64,000 nt of DNA from Citrus sinensis (lineage: Eukaryota; Streptophyta; Magnoliopsida; Sapindales; Rutaceae): positions 49,517,501 to 49,581,500 of the forward strand of contig NC_068558.1 in NCBI RefSeq assembly GCF_022201045.2. The letters run 5' to 3'. The notes beneath the pieces are model-generated. The model was given only the letters and a program-made list of their open reading frames with translations. It did no database searches and was not told where the DNA came from. Positions 50,387 through 63,139 of this stretch are shown here, piece by piece. The stretch's first letter is position 1, and each line of letters opens with the position of its first letter. The position numbers and the translations under genes were made by a program.

Positions 50387-50708
50387 ATTGTTACAGATTT
50401 AAGCATCTGCAAGTATGTTTCTATAACAGGCAACTGCTATGGTTGGGAATATGAAAGCTACCTAGTGAGTTGTGCAATCTGCAGTTATTATTGAAACTTT
50501 TAGTCCAATGTGTCGCGACGAATTGCTTATATCACGAAATAGTCAGTCGGCCACATTCATCATGTTGTGTTCTTTATGCTGCTTGATTTACTTTTTGCAA
50601 TGGTCACAGATGTCTTGTAGATTTGCTTCGTATGCCTGCATAAGCCAGAGCCACTTGTGTGTCTATTGAATTGGATCATCCATGGTTTCTTTATTAGATA
50701 GAGATATG
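50387..50708. other. TROL 3' UTR region
   Basis: About 320 bp between the TROL stop and the first downstream transposon. It is likely mostly 3' UTR. No other feature seen. Confidence 0.5.
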
Positions 50709-50712
50709 TAAA

Positions 50713-51595
50713 GGATGCGTTTGGCACATTATATTGTTAATTATTATATTGTTATATTGTTAAATGTATTGTATTATGGAGCATTGCATAAGGTTATAAG
50801 ATAATGGTTTGTTTGACGTAGTATGGTCTGTATTTTATATAATATTAATATTAATATTATTTAAAAAAATTTAATATTTAATGTTGTGTTATTTTTTAAT
50901 TAGTTATTAAATAATTATTTTTCATAAATTAATTTTTATAACAGAAAAATGATTTAATAATAGACTATCATCAAATTATAAAATAATATAATATTATTAC
51001 ATAATATTGTATTATAATATAATTTTTTTTTATATTTGTTATTACAATATAGATGATAATATAATATAAATTATATTATATTATGATACAATATAACATT
51101 AAATTTTAAAATTAGTTATGAATTCATATTTATTTGGTAATGTCCTTATTTAAATTTATTTTTACATTTAGCATTTTAGTAAATAATAAATGATTAAATA
51201 ATTAAAATAGTTTTTTTATATTTAAAGTAAAATAATTAAAATGATTTTATGTAATAAAAATAAAATAGTGTATCAACATTTATTTATTAAATAATTAGAT
51301 TTAATATATTATTGTTTAAAATATAAATATAAATATAAATTAAGATTTAATAAATATAAATTTATTATAAATTATTGAATATTAAATGTGAAATGATAAA
51401 ATTTAAAATTTGAACAAAGTTTTTAATGCAATACATTTAAACCCCATCTCCCCGTGAGATTATTTTATACTCCTTTCATTGTATTAATCAGTTTTTTAAT
51501 AAATTATAATGTAATTAAAAATTACTGTCAAACATGGGTTACTACAAGAATAATGCTTTAATGTAATAGTGTAATGGCAGTTGCCAATCACGCCC
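50713..51595. mobile_element. Probable MITE, 883 bp
   Basis: The left end GGATGCGTTTGGCA and the reverse complement of the right end GGGCGTGATTGGCA are inverted repeats. TAAA stands on both sides (50709-50712 and 51596-51599). The interior is extremely AT-rich and contains no gene. The 3-4 bp target is compatible with a PIF-Harbinger-type element. Confidence 0.55.
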
Positions 51596-51703
51596 TAAAA
51601 GAAAAACTATCAAAATATATGCCTTCCTGTTTGGACCAAGCCTCGCAAAAGAAAATGACTGACAATTGTGTTATGAAACATTGAATTGTAATTAATGCTT
51701 AAA

Positions 51704-52723
51704 TTTATGTAAAAGTGAAAACTTGTGACTATTTTTCCATACATACATTAGTCGTGCCAGAAATTATTTTTAGGGGGCTAAGTTCACATAGTAATTTAAT
51801 TTAAGAAAGTAGTCAACAAATAACATATATCAAAATAAAAATTTATTAAAGTATTTAATTCAACACACTTATAACGGTCCTCGACGAGGTTTCATATGTT
51901 GAAAACATTGAAGAATAACCTCATTGTCAAGACTGCAAAATACATCATTTTCTATGAATCTAACAAGATTATCATTCAACTATTGATCTCCCATCCGATT
52001 TCGCAGAAGATTTTTTACAAAATTCATAACTGAAAATGTCATTTCCACTGTAGTTTCTGTTTATCAAAAGCTACAAATGAGTCATTGGGGCATAGACATG
52101 CCACACAAAGAAACAACTCAATATTCGTCTCATTGAAACGATTGCTTAGTTCTTGAAGTTGCATGTCCAAAATTGCATAAAATAATTCAACACGAAAACA
52201 ATGTAAATTTGTGATCTTTTGAGCCTTGCGTTGTGATCTCCCTTGAGTTCGAAACAGATCATCTATATTCGGAACATCAATATCATGTTTTACACAATAA
52301 GAAGAAGTTTCACCAAGTAAAGACTCTCATTTGTTTTCTCTCATTTTTTGTAAGTTTCTCTTATACACTTCAATTAATTTCATAGCATTCACAATGTCTT
52401 AATCCTTTTTTCGTAATGCTTGTGATAACTCATGTGCAAATCCAAGAATATTTTTCATTAATAGCAAGCTAATCACAAAATCAAATGATTGCATTGACTT
52501 CAATAAGCTTGTATCTTGAAATTTTTATTCAGAATTTCCCTCATTTGAAGTTATCTCAAATTCACTAAAAAAAGATTAATTTTTTTTTTTAAAATTCTGA
52601 AGCCCCCTAGCTCTCAAGTGGCGCCGCCCCTGCATAAATATATATATGTGTGTGTCTCTATATAGGTATGTATGTACGTATATTATGGAAAACTGGTTGC
52701 ACACGTTTTCACTTTTACATAAA
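51704..52723. repeat. Inverted repeat flanking a hAT relic
   Basis: A 24-bp left arm at 51704-51727 (TTTATGTAAAAGTGAAAAC followed by TTGTG) matches the reverse complement of 52700-52723 in 23 of 24 positions. Similarity continues inward for some 25 bp (CCATAcATAC-like). The arms enclose the decayed transposase described at 51840-52570, so they may be the ends of a host element into which the hAT sequence inserted. Confidence 0.7.
51840..52570 (-). pseudogene. Decayed hAT-type transposase (TTF/zinc-finger MYM1-like)
   Basis: Read on the minus strand, broken frames show pieces matching plant hAT-derived proteins annotated as zinc finger MYM-type 1-like: DIVNAMKLIEV, KHDIDVPNIDDLF, GRSQRKAQKITNLHCFRVE, MQLQELSNRFNETNIELFL and PNDSFVAFDKQKL, in the normal order. 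Several stop codons interrupt it, and the N-terminal zinc finger and the C-terminal dimerisation domain are missing. A GC-rich word CAGGGGCGGCGCCAC (minus strand, near 52620-52634) resembles a hAT end. Confidence 0.8.
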
Positions 52724-52730
52724 ACTTTTG

Positions 52731-52740
<10 letters not shown>

Positions 52741-52776
<36 letters not shown>
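52741..52776. repeat. (AT)18 microsatellite
   Basis: Uninterrupted AT dinucleotide run just upstream of the CENH3 promoter region. It is probably length-variable. Confidence 0.9.
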
Positions 52777-52780
<4 letters not shown>

Positions 52781-53083
52781 AAAAGAGGCTAGCAAGGTTA
52801 AAAAAAAATTGAAAAAAAAGCGCGTGATTCAAAATGAAAGATCAAAGGGCTGGCTCAATGAGCTCGATGCGAAATGAAAGCATAAATATTACATTGAAAT
52901 TTTTATGGCGTCATTTTTACGGGGAATATATAATATATATTAATATGTTGCGTGTTGTTTAAATTGTGGAGCTTTAACACGGACAAAATGGTGCGAGTTG
53001 GTGAGGTCACTAGGCGACTACCACTAGCCGTTGTGAACTGTGAGCTGTGACTGTGAGTTTCCAAACGTCAAAATGAAACCGAA

Positions 53084-53091
53084 GCGGGAAA
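53084..53091. promoter_or_regulatory. E2F-like site in the CENH3 promoter
   Basis: GCGGGAAA (TTTCCCGC on the other strand) lies about 120 bp upstream of the CENH3 start codon. It matches the plant E2F consensus TTTSSCGC. E2F control of centromeric histone H3 has been described in Arabidopsis and fits expression in dividing cells. Confidence 0.55.
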
Positions 53092-53208
53092 TGAATTTAA
53101 TTTAATATAATAGCAATAAGTTTATTATTGTAGGTGAAAATTTGATTTGGAGCAAAAACACTGAGCAGCGCATAGACGACAGAGAGAGAATCGTCTGAAT
53201 TATTATGA

Positions 53209-56200
53209 ATGGCGAGAACCAAACACATGGCCCGCAGAAGTAGTCGACTCCAAGCAGGTCGCGCTCGCACACCTCCTTCTCTTCTTAATCAAAAGCATAT
53301 AAATTGATTATTTTGTACACAAATTTACACAGACAAAATAAGTAGTTAATGTAATGTAACGTTTGTAAACGGACCTAGGGTTTTGATTTCCCCTCTTTTG
53401 CTTTAAACCCTAACTCAACTTCTTCTCTCTTTCTTAATTTGTAGCAGCTGTAAAGGCCACGCCGCCGACTTCGGTACTTCTATTTCTCTCTCCTGCCTCC
53501 GATTCGTTTTATGGTTTGCTGAGTAAATGTGGATTGACTTAATTTAATTTTTGCATTCTAAATGATTTTTTTTTTCCTTTTCGTACTTTCTCTCTTTTGA
53601 TGCCAATTGGTTGTAAAACGCCCGTCTTTTCTCTGGCTAAGAGGGACTGATTATTTAGTTGTAGGAAAATTTAAATTCCTTTCCCTTGTTTTTCTCTTCA
53701 ATTAATAATTTAGTGGGCAGGATCCAAAATTTTCATGATATTGTCATTTTTAATTTTATTCTTTTTCCTATTACATGTTGCAGTCACCTGGTACAAGTCG
53801 GCAGCGAAGGAGTGAAGCGGGAGAAGGAAGTGAGTTACCGTCACTTAATTTCTTTGTTATTGTAAGTTGAGTTGTGGGTGGTATTGCAGATAATGACATG
53901 TAGTAGTTTTTGATTGATTACTTTAAAAATAAAAATAAAGCTCCTACTGCACAAAGGAAACGCCAACGCCTCAGGCCAGGAACAAAGGCACTTCGTGAGA
54001 TTCGCCGGTTTCAGAAATCTGTGGACTTGCTGATCCCCAGAATGAGCTTCATCAGAGAAGTAAGCTATATGTCTGTCTCTGTTGTTTTCTTATATTATGC
54101 TTGTTGTGAACTTGCTTACAGAATCTCTGATGCGCTGTTGAATGATGTTGATGCTGGGGTTGTAGGAAATATGCAAGCAGTTATTACAGCTGATATAAAA
54201 GATTCAAAAGGGACTCAATCAGACTTTACTGGATAGAGTTGGATGTTATGAATTTCAAATGTCATTTACATAAGAGTTTTTTTGTTTCCTAGGGGAAGGT
54301 TGTGTCAATTTAACAACTAATAGAATACTGGTTTGTAGTGCTGGCCCTACTTTGATGCGTATGTGATTTTTTCTCTCTAGTCCTTGTGTCATTTGGTTTT
54401 TTGTTAACAAATTGATGAAATCTGTTTCTCCAGTGGTGTTTTCTAAATCCTTTGAATTTGCAATTTATAATTTTGTATCATTTCACAATGTTTCACTGGA
54501 AACTATAATTGGCGTTGTAATAGGATCCTAATCATACTCAATGTGATAAGATACACAAGCTCAAATGTTTATTATGTTGTACAGGACAAACCAATAAAAC
54601 AGTGGAAAAAGAGAAACCAAGCCAGATGACTTTAGGTTGGAAGTTTCCTTGTAACTATCTTCAGGGGGTGGCAAAAAGATTCAAAAGGGAAAAATAAAAA
54701 ATAAAAAGGCTGCAAAATAGTTTGAAATGACTGGTGACTGAAGATAGTTCTCTTCCCTGTACTCCTACACATTTGCATCTTTTTCCCCCATTCTTATCAG
54801 AACTAGCATTTTGGATTTTGTGGTCGTTTTTTGGACTCATTTGCTACCTCCTGAAGATGTTTACCTGGCAATTTTCAGATGCATTCCTAAGTTTGAAATA
54901 TGTGGGGTTTCTCTATTTGTATGATCGAGATTAGTTTGCTAGTTCAGGAAAGGCGTCATTTTCATGTCAACTGGATCAGTGAACTTTATTTGGAATATCA
55001 TCAAGACGTGGAAACCAGTTAATACAAACGGATGCAAATTAGTTCACTTGTTAATTTACTGAATTTTATTGTCCATGTCATTACCCTTCAACTTCTTTAG
55101 TGTTTCTTCTTTGGAAGAAATGTTGATATGAGTTTCTTGACTTGTAAAACTTTGACTTGTAGATCTTTGCAACTTTAGTGGGAAATGTCTGTTACCATTA
55201 AAATTTTAAAAACAGTTGACATAATGTATGGGTTTCTGAAGATTTTAAACGAGCACCACTCTGCTGTAGTGTAGTAGTTTTGATGCAATCATTAATTGAG
55301 TGCACCCAAACAAACAAAATTTTCAGCATTCACCCATCAATCATATTTGACTTGCATATAGTGCCAGTGGTTCTTGTTGACTTTACACTGTTCTATCTTC
55401 TTTTCTGGCTGTGTTCTTAAGTGAGCTTTGGATCAGATGGTGCTGACAACCCTTGTCATCTGTCTCAGGTGAGAACCATCACTTACCGTGTTGCTCCCCC
55501 AGATGTCAATCGATGGACACCAGAAGCTTTAATTGCTCTGCAGGAGGTACCATGACTTGACTAAACTAGTATTCTAAAAGGAAAAAGAATATTTTGCTCA
55601 GTCACATTTTTGTAATCATCAATTGTGCTATGAGAAGGCAATTTTAGATATCAGTTTCCATGTTTTTGGTTTTAGTTGGAAGGAAGGGAAGACCCTGGTT
55701 GTTTTGGTGACATACTTAGTCAATGGTTTCTTCTATATTTGTAGGCAGCAGAAGATTTTCTTGTTAATTTGTTTGGCGATGCAATGCTCTGTGCAATTCA
55801 CGCAAAACGAGTTACTCTAAGTAAGTTAGGTTTGAGACAATTGGTGTGCTGTCAGTGCATTTCCTATTATCATTTTCTTGATCTTTTACCTTAAATGATT
55901 TGCTAATAAGAATTGTTATAATGATGAAAAATGTTTTTTTTCCCCTATATTTTTATGATTGCTTCTGGACAAGTGGATTTTGCCCACCTCGGTAAACCAT
56001 TATTAGTTTTCTTTAGATATGTCAAATTATCCATTTGCATGCATATATTGCATAAAACAGCATGCTCTGTTTGTTTTGGTTTGTGAGACTTCCTCTTCAC
56101 CTTGATGTTGCCATTGCTTTCATGTTGAAATTAATGCATCAGTTTTGTCCAGGGCACTGGCATCCAGTCTCATGAATTTTTATTTAAATTATGGCTTTTG

Positions 56201-57027
56201 GGTTTAAAATGAGATGTATGCATATCTTATTTATCAAATTTTATTCAAACATTCCATTTGTGAATGCAAGATTTAAATATGCATGCATATACATTGAGTG
56301 CAAGAGAGAAATTTAGGAGCTTGTCTCTTAGTCAACGAATCATTTTAATCTTAAAGAGGATACATTAAAATTATATTGGCAATGGAGAACCAAGAAGTGG
56401 TATTGTTGAAGAGGGGAAATTTTGGCTTTAAGAATCAATTCCTTCAGCAAAATCATTTCACTTTCTTTGTATCCTGTACTGGATCTGCCAACCATAAATA
56501 TATCATTCAGCATTTGCAGTATGTTTGCTTTCCAGTATTGTTTTTGAGACTTAGATAGTATACTTGCATCATAACTTACTATCTAGGTTAAGAGATAACT
56601 GAGCATGCTATGACGTTGACCAGGACCTGCCTTTGGACTTTTAATTTACTTTTGTGTTAAGAAGAAAGGCATTCCTGTCTAGTTAGTTTGATATTGAAAT
56701 GGACCTTAAATTATCATTAAAGGCCTGCAGTGAATGGTTAAGGAATGACTGATTTCTGAACACATACTATCTGATTTCTGAACAAGTCGTTAAATGTTTC
56801 TAGGCATGAATGACTGATCTTTTAGCTGATATGGATATCTGCATAGATCATGTCATGATGTTTTGAATTGCTTCTTAGGTTTTGTGCATTTCAAGGTCAG
56901 TCGTTGCGTATTATGTATGTTCTAGTTATACGTCTATAATAAACTTTCTTTGTTTGATTTTGTTGTTTTAGTGAAAAAGGATTTCGAATTGGCACGCCGA
57001 CTAGGGGGGAAGGGACAACCTTGGTGA
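53209..57027 (+). CDS. CENH3: Centromere-specific histone H3 (CENH3)
   Basis: Seven exons: 53209-53257, 53445-53473, 53784-53829, 53941-54059, 55469-55546, 55745-55820 and 56972-57027. They give 453 nt and 150 residues. The tail starts MARTKHMARRSSRLQA. The histone fold starts at RPGTKALREIRRFQKS. Loop 1 is longer than in canonical H3 (YRVAPPDVNRWTPEAL), and the protein ends ARRLGGKGQPW, the CENH3 C-terminus. It replaces H3 in centromeric nucleosomes and specifies the kinetochore. The first donor (GCAG|GTCGCG) is weak, and an alternative 17 nt upstream would also keep frame. The exon 2 acceptor is the tandem TAGCAG, allowing one Ala to be included or skipped. The exon 4 acceptor follows an A-rich tract and is also weak. 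The N-terminal tail is therefore the least certain part; exons 4-7 are firm. Confidence 0.93.
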
Positions 57028-57839
57028 GAGAATTACAGCACCATTGATGATTTTACCTTTCAGAAAATGGAATTCACGCTGTTATTAATTTTTTTGATCA
57101 GCAGTTCATATAGAATTGTAAGAAGAATTAGGAATTAGGTAACCATCTCAATTCCCATGGTACTTCTGGTTGCACCATCAAGCTTCTTCTGGTGTTGTAG
57201 CCAATCAATATCAGATTTATAGTTTGGAGAGATCTTATTGGTGGGATTGCAGGTTTTATCTGTAAATCGATTATTTTAGGTGACGATAGCAGCAGGAAGC
57301 AACATGTTTAGCTCTAACTAGAAGACAAGCTTGGTACAACCAGATTCCTTCCTCGGGTGGTTGTACTGATATTTCTTTTGCCCCTAATCTCTTTATGATA
57401 TTGAATCTTTTCTCATCATATACTCCTTTGGAATGATGCCTGAAGTAAACATCATAGCAGTACGACCACAGGCTTGTATAGTTGTATGGTTTGTATATTT
57501 CCAAAGCAAAATGTAAAATGTTGCACCTATGGACCCCATCCCCACCCCCCAAGGGGATTTTGTAATTTGTTAAACACCCTTGAAGCCAGGTAACCCTGAT
57601 ACAGGGTGGCCACTTATCTATAAGTGCCACTAATGTGTGTGCCAAGGCCAGAAAATTATTGAAAAAAAGGGGTCAATTGTGTTTATGGGGACGAAAATTA
57701 TGACGGGTATGGCTGTGGCCGTGAGAGTGTTTTTTGTAGTTATTTGGAGGGCGAGGATTTGATCTCTTGGCTTTCTAATTGAACTGCCAAGTGAACTTCG
57801 CACGCAGACACACGTTGGGTTATGCACGCGGCATAATAG
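57028..57839. other. CENH3 3' region, no gene seen
   Basis: Probable 3' UTR followed by intergenic DNA. A minus-strand stretch at about 57730-57800 has weak pol III box-like words, but it is not strong enough to call. Confidence 0.45.
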
Positions 57840-57844
57840 AGTAT

Positions 57845-60477
57845 TGGAGAAGGATGCACTCGACAATGACAGATGTTAATGCACTGGAAATTTAACGTTC
57901 TAATATTTTATCGATTCTTATGAATATCAAGATAAATGAATGGTTTAAATTCACGTTGACCCAATAAAATATCTTAAATTTAAGGAGTTAAGAATTATTG
58001 ATTCTACAAAATGTTATGAATTAACTAAACTTAAAAATTTACATAAAGCTTTGAAAATTGAAAATATTATATTAAACTTTAGTCTGCTTATAAAGTCTAC
58101 AAGAGAAGGTTACTTATATTAGTAGAAATTATCTTAAAACATAAAGAAAAGGAAAAACAAAGTCATAAACTATTAAGAAAAAGAGCAACAAACCTTAGAC
58201 AACAAAAAAATTATATAAATTAGATAGAGATTCTTAATATGTATCATTCCCCTCAAAGATAATTCGCCCTTGAATTTGAATCGTCATTAGTAGTATTTCA
58301 TCATGATCACCTTTGAAAGTAATAAGATGCTTGACATTAAATATTTCTACCGTGCGGATATGATTCAAAAGCTTCAATTTGTAGGCATTATGATTTATCT
58401 TCTCTATAACCTCTAAAAATCTAATTTTCCTTGCTAAAAGCTTGTTGTATTCTTTAATTAAGAGCTGGTTTTTGGTTAGGATAACCTAAACAAGATCATC
58501 ACTATAAATTTTAGAGCTTGACACTTTCTATTTGCCTTAACTTTATAACCTTCAATGGCCTTCAAGAGACTAGTTTGTAACAGAATGAATATTTTGAAGT
58601 CGCTATATAAAGTCTTTTCCTTACTGCTCTTGCGAAATAAATTAGAGACTAGTGCTAAGTTGATTGATGCTCGTGAATTATATCCATAATCCACTTGAAA
58701 AGGACTTAAACCAATTATAAGCAAATTCGACTAAGTATAACTTTTGATCTCACATCTTCAAGTTATCTCCAATTATATTACATAGTTGATTTCCTAAAGA
58801 GCACTTGACAACTTTTGCTTGGCCATTTGTCTGTGGGTGATCAGTGCTTCTAAAATTCAAATGAACGCGATTCAACTTCCATAACATTCTCCAAAAATGG
58901 CTAAAAAATCATGTATCTCAAGTAAATACAATAGAACTCGGTAAGCCATGCAAGCGATAGACGTCTTTAAAAAATAGATGGGCAACAATCATGGCATCTA
59001 TAGTCTTCTTGAAAGCAATAAAGTGAGCCTTCTTTGAGAATCGATCGACAATGACAAATATTGAATCCATACTCCTATGAGCATAGGGGAACCTCAAAAT
59101 AAAGTCTATGCTAATGTTAGCCCAAGATCGTGTTGGAATCGACAACGACATATATAATCTTGCATTAACTGCAATACCCTTAAAAACTTAACAAATGTGA
59201 CAAGTCTTGACATAATGATAGACATCATACTCATAGTCGGCCAAAAATAATTGTTTGTTATCAAAGCTAGACAAATACCTTTCATTATGTAGCTTTGCAA
59301 TGATCTTTTGTCTCAAACTTGAGTCAGAAAGACATGATCAATTACCTTTGAAAAAAAAAAAAAACTCATCATGAAAATGATTGTCTAAGCAAAACCCTTC
59401 AACAATATCTTATAACAAAAGAATAAAGAAAGAGTCAATAACATATAACTCTCGACTCGAAATGTGTCAAATCCAAGGATTTAATTATGCATTCATATCT
59501 ACAAGGAAGATCGTCGACTAAGTGCATCTGCTACCTTATTGGTTTTGCCGAATGTATGCTTTACTACAAAAGCAAACTATTAAAGGAACGTTGCCCAAAT
59601 AGCGTGCCAATAAGAAAGCTTATTTTGACTATTGTGATGTTTCAACACGGCATGATCATTGTATTAAAAAAAAAGTCTCTATGAATAAGATAATTTATAA
59701 AATTTGAGACAAGCGGTGGCAGTTTATGTTGGTTTTGATCCCCGCAGGTGGTGGTGAGTATTTCGAAAGATTGTGCTAGTGGGAGGAGTTGATCGATTGT
59801 GTGGTGGAGGTGCTAGACAATAGGCGGTAGAAACTGATGAATAAAAGTGGCGAAGATCATAGATTTGATGGCTGTTTTTTAGCAATTTTGTGGCTAATTG
59901 ATGGTGGTTCTTGCTTGGGGTTTGATGACCGGCTTTCTCTAATCCTAATGGTATTCTTAATCGATGGAAGAGGTAATTGATTGGTGGCAACACAACCGTG
60001 CTTGGTGGCAGATGCAATGGATAGGGTGATTTTTTTTTTAATTAAAGCTATATGGGAAAAAGTGAAAAAATAGGAAGGGCAAGTGATAAAGACAATTTAA
60101 GAACCTACCTTTAAGCTCTAATACCAAATTGAAGTAGCAAAGATTTAACGTTCTAATATTTGGTTAATTCTTGAGAATATCATAATAAAGGAAGGGCTAA
60201 ATTCATGTTGACTTGAAAGAATATCATAAACATATGAGATTAACACTCGTTGATTTTGTAGAATACTGGTAATTAATTAAATCAATACAAAGCTTTGAAA
60301 CTGAAAATATTATTGAACTTAAGTCTGCCTTCAAAGTTTACAAGAGAGGGCTACATATACTACTAGTAATTATTATAAACCTAAAAAAAAAACCATAAAC
60401 CATTAAGAAAAAGAACAATAAAACTTAGACAATAAGAAAACTAATCTAAATATAATAGATATTTCTAATTTGTATCA
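57845..60477 (-). mobile_element. Short degenerate Ty3/gypsy LTR retrotransposon
   Basis: Minus-strand element of 2633 bp. The direct repeats at 57845-58246 (3' LTR) and 60130-60477 (5' LTR) align over most of their length at roughly 75-80%, with TG...CA ends. Next to the 5' LTR is a primer-binding site TGGTATTAGAGC at 60115-60126 (initiator tRNA-Met type, one mismatch to TGGTATCAGAGC). Next to the 3' LTR is a polypurine tract TTGAGGGGAA at 58247-58256. The flanks carry AGTAT at 57840-57844 and 60478-60482 as a possible 5-bp target duplication. The interior is only about 1.9 kb, so most of gag-pol is gone. Confidence 0.82.
58250..59330 (-). pseudogene. Ty3/gypsy integrase remnant
   Basis: Minus-strand frames retain the integrase core (SIDFILRFPYAHRSMDSIF, VIVDRFSKKAHFIAF, DVYRLHGLPSSIVF). 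Upstream of this is the zinc-binding region; downstream comes DHPQTNGQ-like text and finally an IEKINHNAYKLKL / FNVKHL block typical of the C-terminal end of gypsy pol. Many stops and frameshifts break it. It is not expressible as a protein. Confidence 0.85.
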
Positions 60478-60482
60478 AGTAT

Positions 60483-63130
60483 GGTCTTTTAACAGTATTG
60501 AAAGTAGTTTTTGGGTCAATTCTAGACTAAGATATATGTGCTAGTGTTAGTTTAGACTCTCACTACATAGAGAATGTCTTTGATGCTCTTGAAGTACTGT
60601 TCCTTAACCATTTATCTTGCCATGAATGTTTGTAAATTATTATGATTGGTTGAAACATATATATGACAAGTAATTAATGAAAAACCGAGAGCACCCAAGA
60701 CTTTTCTCACTATGTATATTTGCAACCATTTTTAGCCAATATTGTCAAATTTAAAGTAAACAAAAAGTTTAAACAATTGATCAATTGTACATTTTTCCTT
60801 TATATAAGTTTGGTGATCACTAATATTGTTTTAAACAATTAGTAAAGATTTAATTGGTTAACTGTTCAAGTTTCTTCTTTATTTTGAAATTGTTAAAATT
60901 TATATGAATTTCTTATAATTATATTTCTGACGTGGGATGGTTTTAGGGGTTAGCCAAAATATAACAATTACATTTAAGAGGCTAAATATCAATGATACCT
61001 ATGATCTCCTTTGAAATTGTTTTCCGGGTTAGGCGCAGCCAGCCAGACTAGATGGAAATGCCATGAGGCAAAAGATCGACAAAAAGACATGCAAATTATG
61101 CTACCCGCAACAAGAAGCCAAATTCAAAAGCTGTTTTTTTTTTAAGCACAGAAAGGCTCGAAAAGGTGATTGATATCTCTGCTAAAGCTTTACCCAAATG
61201 CATTATTGAAATCGAAGCCTCTTGAACCAACTGAACTATGCGATTTGTCCGTTCAACCAAAACATATTAAATAACTAATTTGACATGTGCATTTTCTGAC
61301 TGTATCATTCTACCAACCATTCAATCCATCATTTACCTTATTTTGACTTAAAATACAATATTAATAAAGTTGATCTACTGTAAGTTTTTTTTTTTTTTTT
61401 TTTTTTTTAAGATCATAACGTCAGTAAAGCTGCTTTATTATTTGTATTTTTATTCTTTTTGAAACTAACAAAGCCGCTTTATTGATGATACAGCCAAAAA
61501 TGGAGGCACTGAGAATTTTTTATGGTAACTTGATTATCCTTCTGTTTGGCTTTGCCTTCCGAAAAGGTAAAAGAAAATTTATCTAATAACTAAAAGATTA
61601 TGTAAAAGGATTCTAAATATAAAGTGGTTATTTTCATTTTTTTTCTTCTACTATTATCTTTTGTTTTTCATTTATACTACTACCAGTCCTTGCTACGCTG
61701 CAATCTGGGTCGTCAAAGAATGGCTGCATGCCTAAAATCTTAATTAAAATTCTCGATTGCAACCAATACACACGTTCTTCTCGTTTTTCTGCTCATTAAA
61801 ATGTACAGAAATATTAATTCAAAAAAAAAAAAAAAAAAACAGTCGACAAATATTTTGTATGTTTGACCTCAATTAGGCTAAATAACAACTCTTGCAGTCA
61901 AAACCACACAATCATTTTGCTGTACAGTTTGAGCACCAAAGTTTGTACATGGATGCACCAAAAAAATATATGTACCTTCAATTCAATTCAATGTAACAAC
62001 AACTGCAGCTTATCTTGTCGCTACATTAATTTGTGGTCGATGCTTGAATCAGAGTCACATCATGCTTTGCCATGCTTGATGCCCTTGATGTCATAATTGT
62101 TACTTAATTTATGTTGCTTGAGTTGCTTCTCATGCATGGGTGCTGCTTAGAGAAGCGATGACAGTGAGTAATCGAAGTGGCCTCTCTATGCTGATTTTCT
62201 TCCCCCCTTTTCCTCCCTTTTTGGGGAGAAGCCCTCTAGACTCTAGTCTCTTTGCTGATTCTAAGCAAGTTTAGCATTAGAAAACACTTGGCCAGATGAA
62301 GTCCTTGGGCTCATGTGCTGAATATGAATCACATAAGCTCGTCAATTGTATCCCCTACACGTCTATTACTAAATTCCTCCTGCCTCCAAACCAACAATCT
62401 GTTTGTCCCTCTAAAATTGTAGATTATCCAGCTAAAAATCGTTATATTTAATTAATGATTTGACTTGGACAGACGATTGTTGATGAAAATTAATCATTGA
62501 AGCATATTGTGATTGTCAATTGTTATCTTGGAAAAAAAAAAGGACAAAATCTGCTCCACATTATTTTTGTCTAAAATTGGATAGAGACGATGCTATTGTA
62601 CGTTTGTCATTTCTTTTTCTTTTTTTTTTCTAACAAAAATTGATGGTGGGTAGTCATAAATTTAAACTAAGATGGCATATCATATAGAGGTGGGTTTCGA
62701 GTTCAATTTTACTTGGGTTGGATGCCGAGCACCAGTAAGTGCAAAGGACTGCCAGCCGACAAAATCAAATAGTACCAGAGAATAGAATTCCAGTGTTGGG
62801 TTTTTCTTCAGAATAATCTCCAGATAAATAATAATAAACAATCGTTGTCCCTCTTTGAAACTCACGTCCATCCCTTTTACCTTAAATTTCGTTAATTTTT
62901 TTTCATCATTTTTGGTGAGACAATTTTATTTGTTTCGGAGGTTCCTCTGCTTTCTCCATCTTGCAATAGATGGTGGCCGGCAAAAATGAGATGCAGCATT
63001 CCATGCCAGCTTCAGTGCTTCACCATTTAATTTAAATTTTAAAATATAAAAAAAAAAGTTTTCAGGTGTGTGCTTATTTATATATTTATTGAATTCTTGT
63101 CGCCTACGTCTTACCATCCATGGGTTATGT
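60483..63130. other. Intergenic DNA between CENH3 and R3-MYB
   Basis: No gene supported. A minus-strand SINE-like segment may lie at about 61128-61262: A-box-like CATAGTTCAGTTGGTTC, B-box-like GCTTCGATTTC, and an A-rich end adjacent to 61135-61144 with no clear target duplication. A run of 24 T lies at 61385-61408. Short ORFs have no recognisable features. Confidence 0.4.
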
Positions 63131-63139
63131 TACTTTTAG

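Noticed and set aside
57700-57830. SINE-like segment on the minus strand downstream of CENH3
   Set aside because: B-box-like GATCAAATCC and a weak A-box are present, but there is no tail or target duplication, so it was not called.
59724-60017. 97-residue minus-strand ORF rich in His and Pro
   Set aside because: It lies in the gag position of the degenerate gypsy element but shows no gag or zinc-knuckle features. Probably chance.
61150-61262. tRNA gene on the minus strand
   Set aside because: The A-box CATAGTTCAGTTGGTTC is tRNA-like, but no cloverleaf with paired acceptor stem can be drawn, and an A-rich end follows. A SINE relic is more likely.
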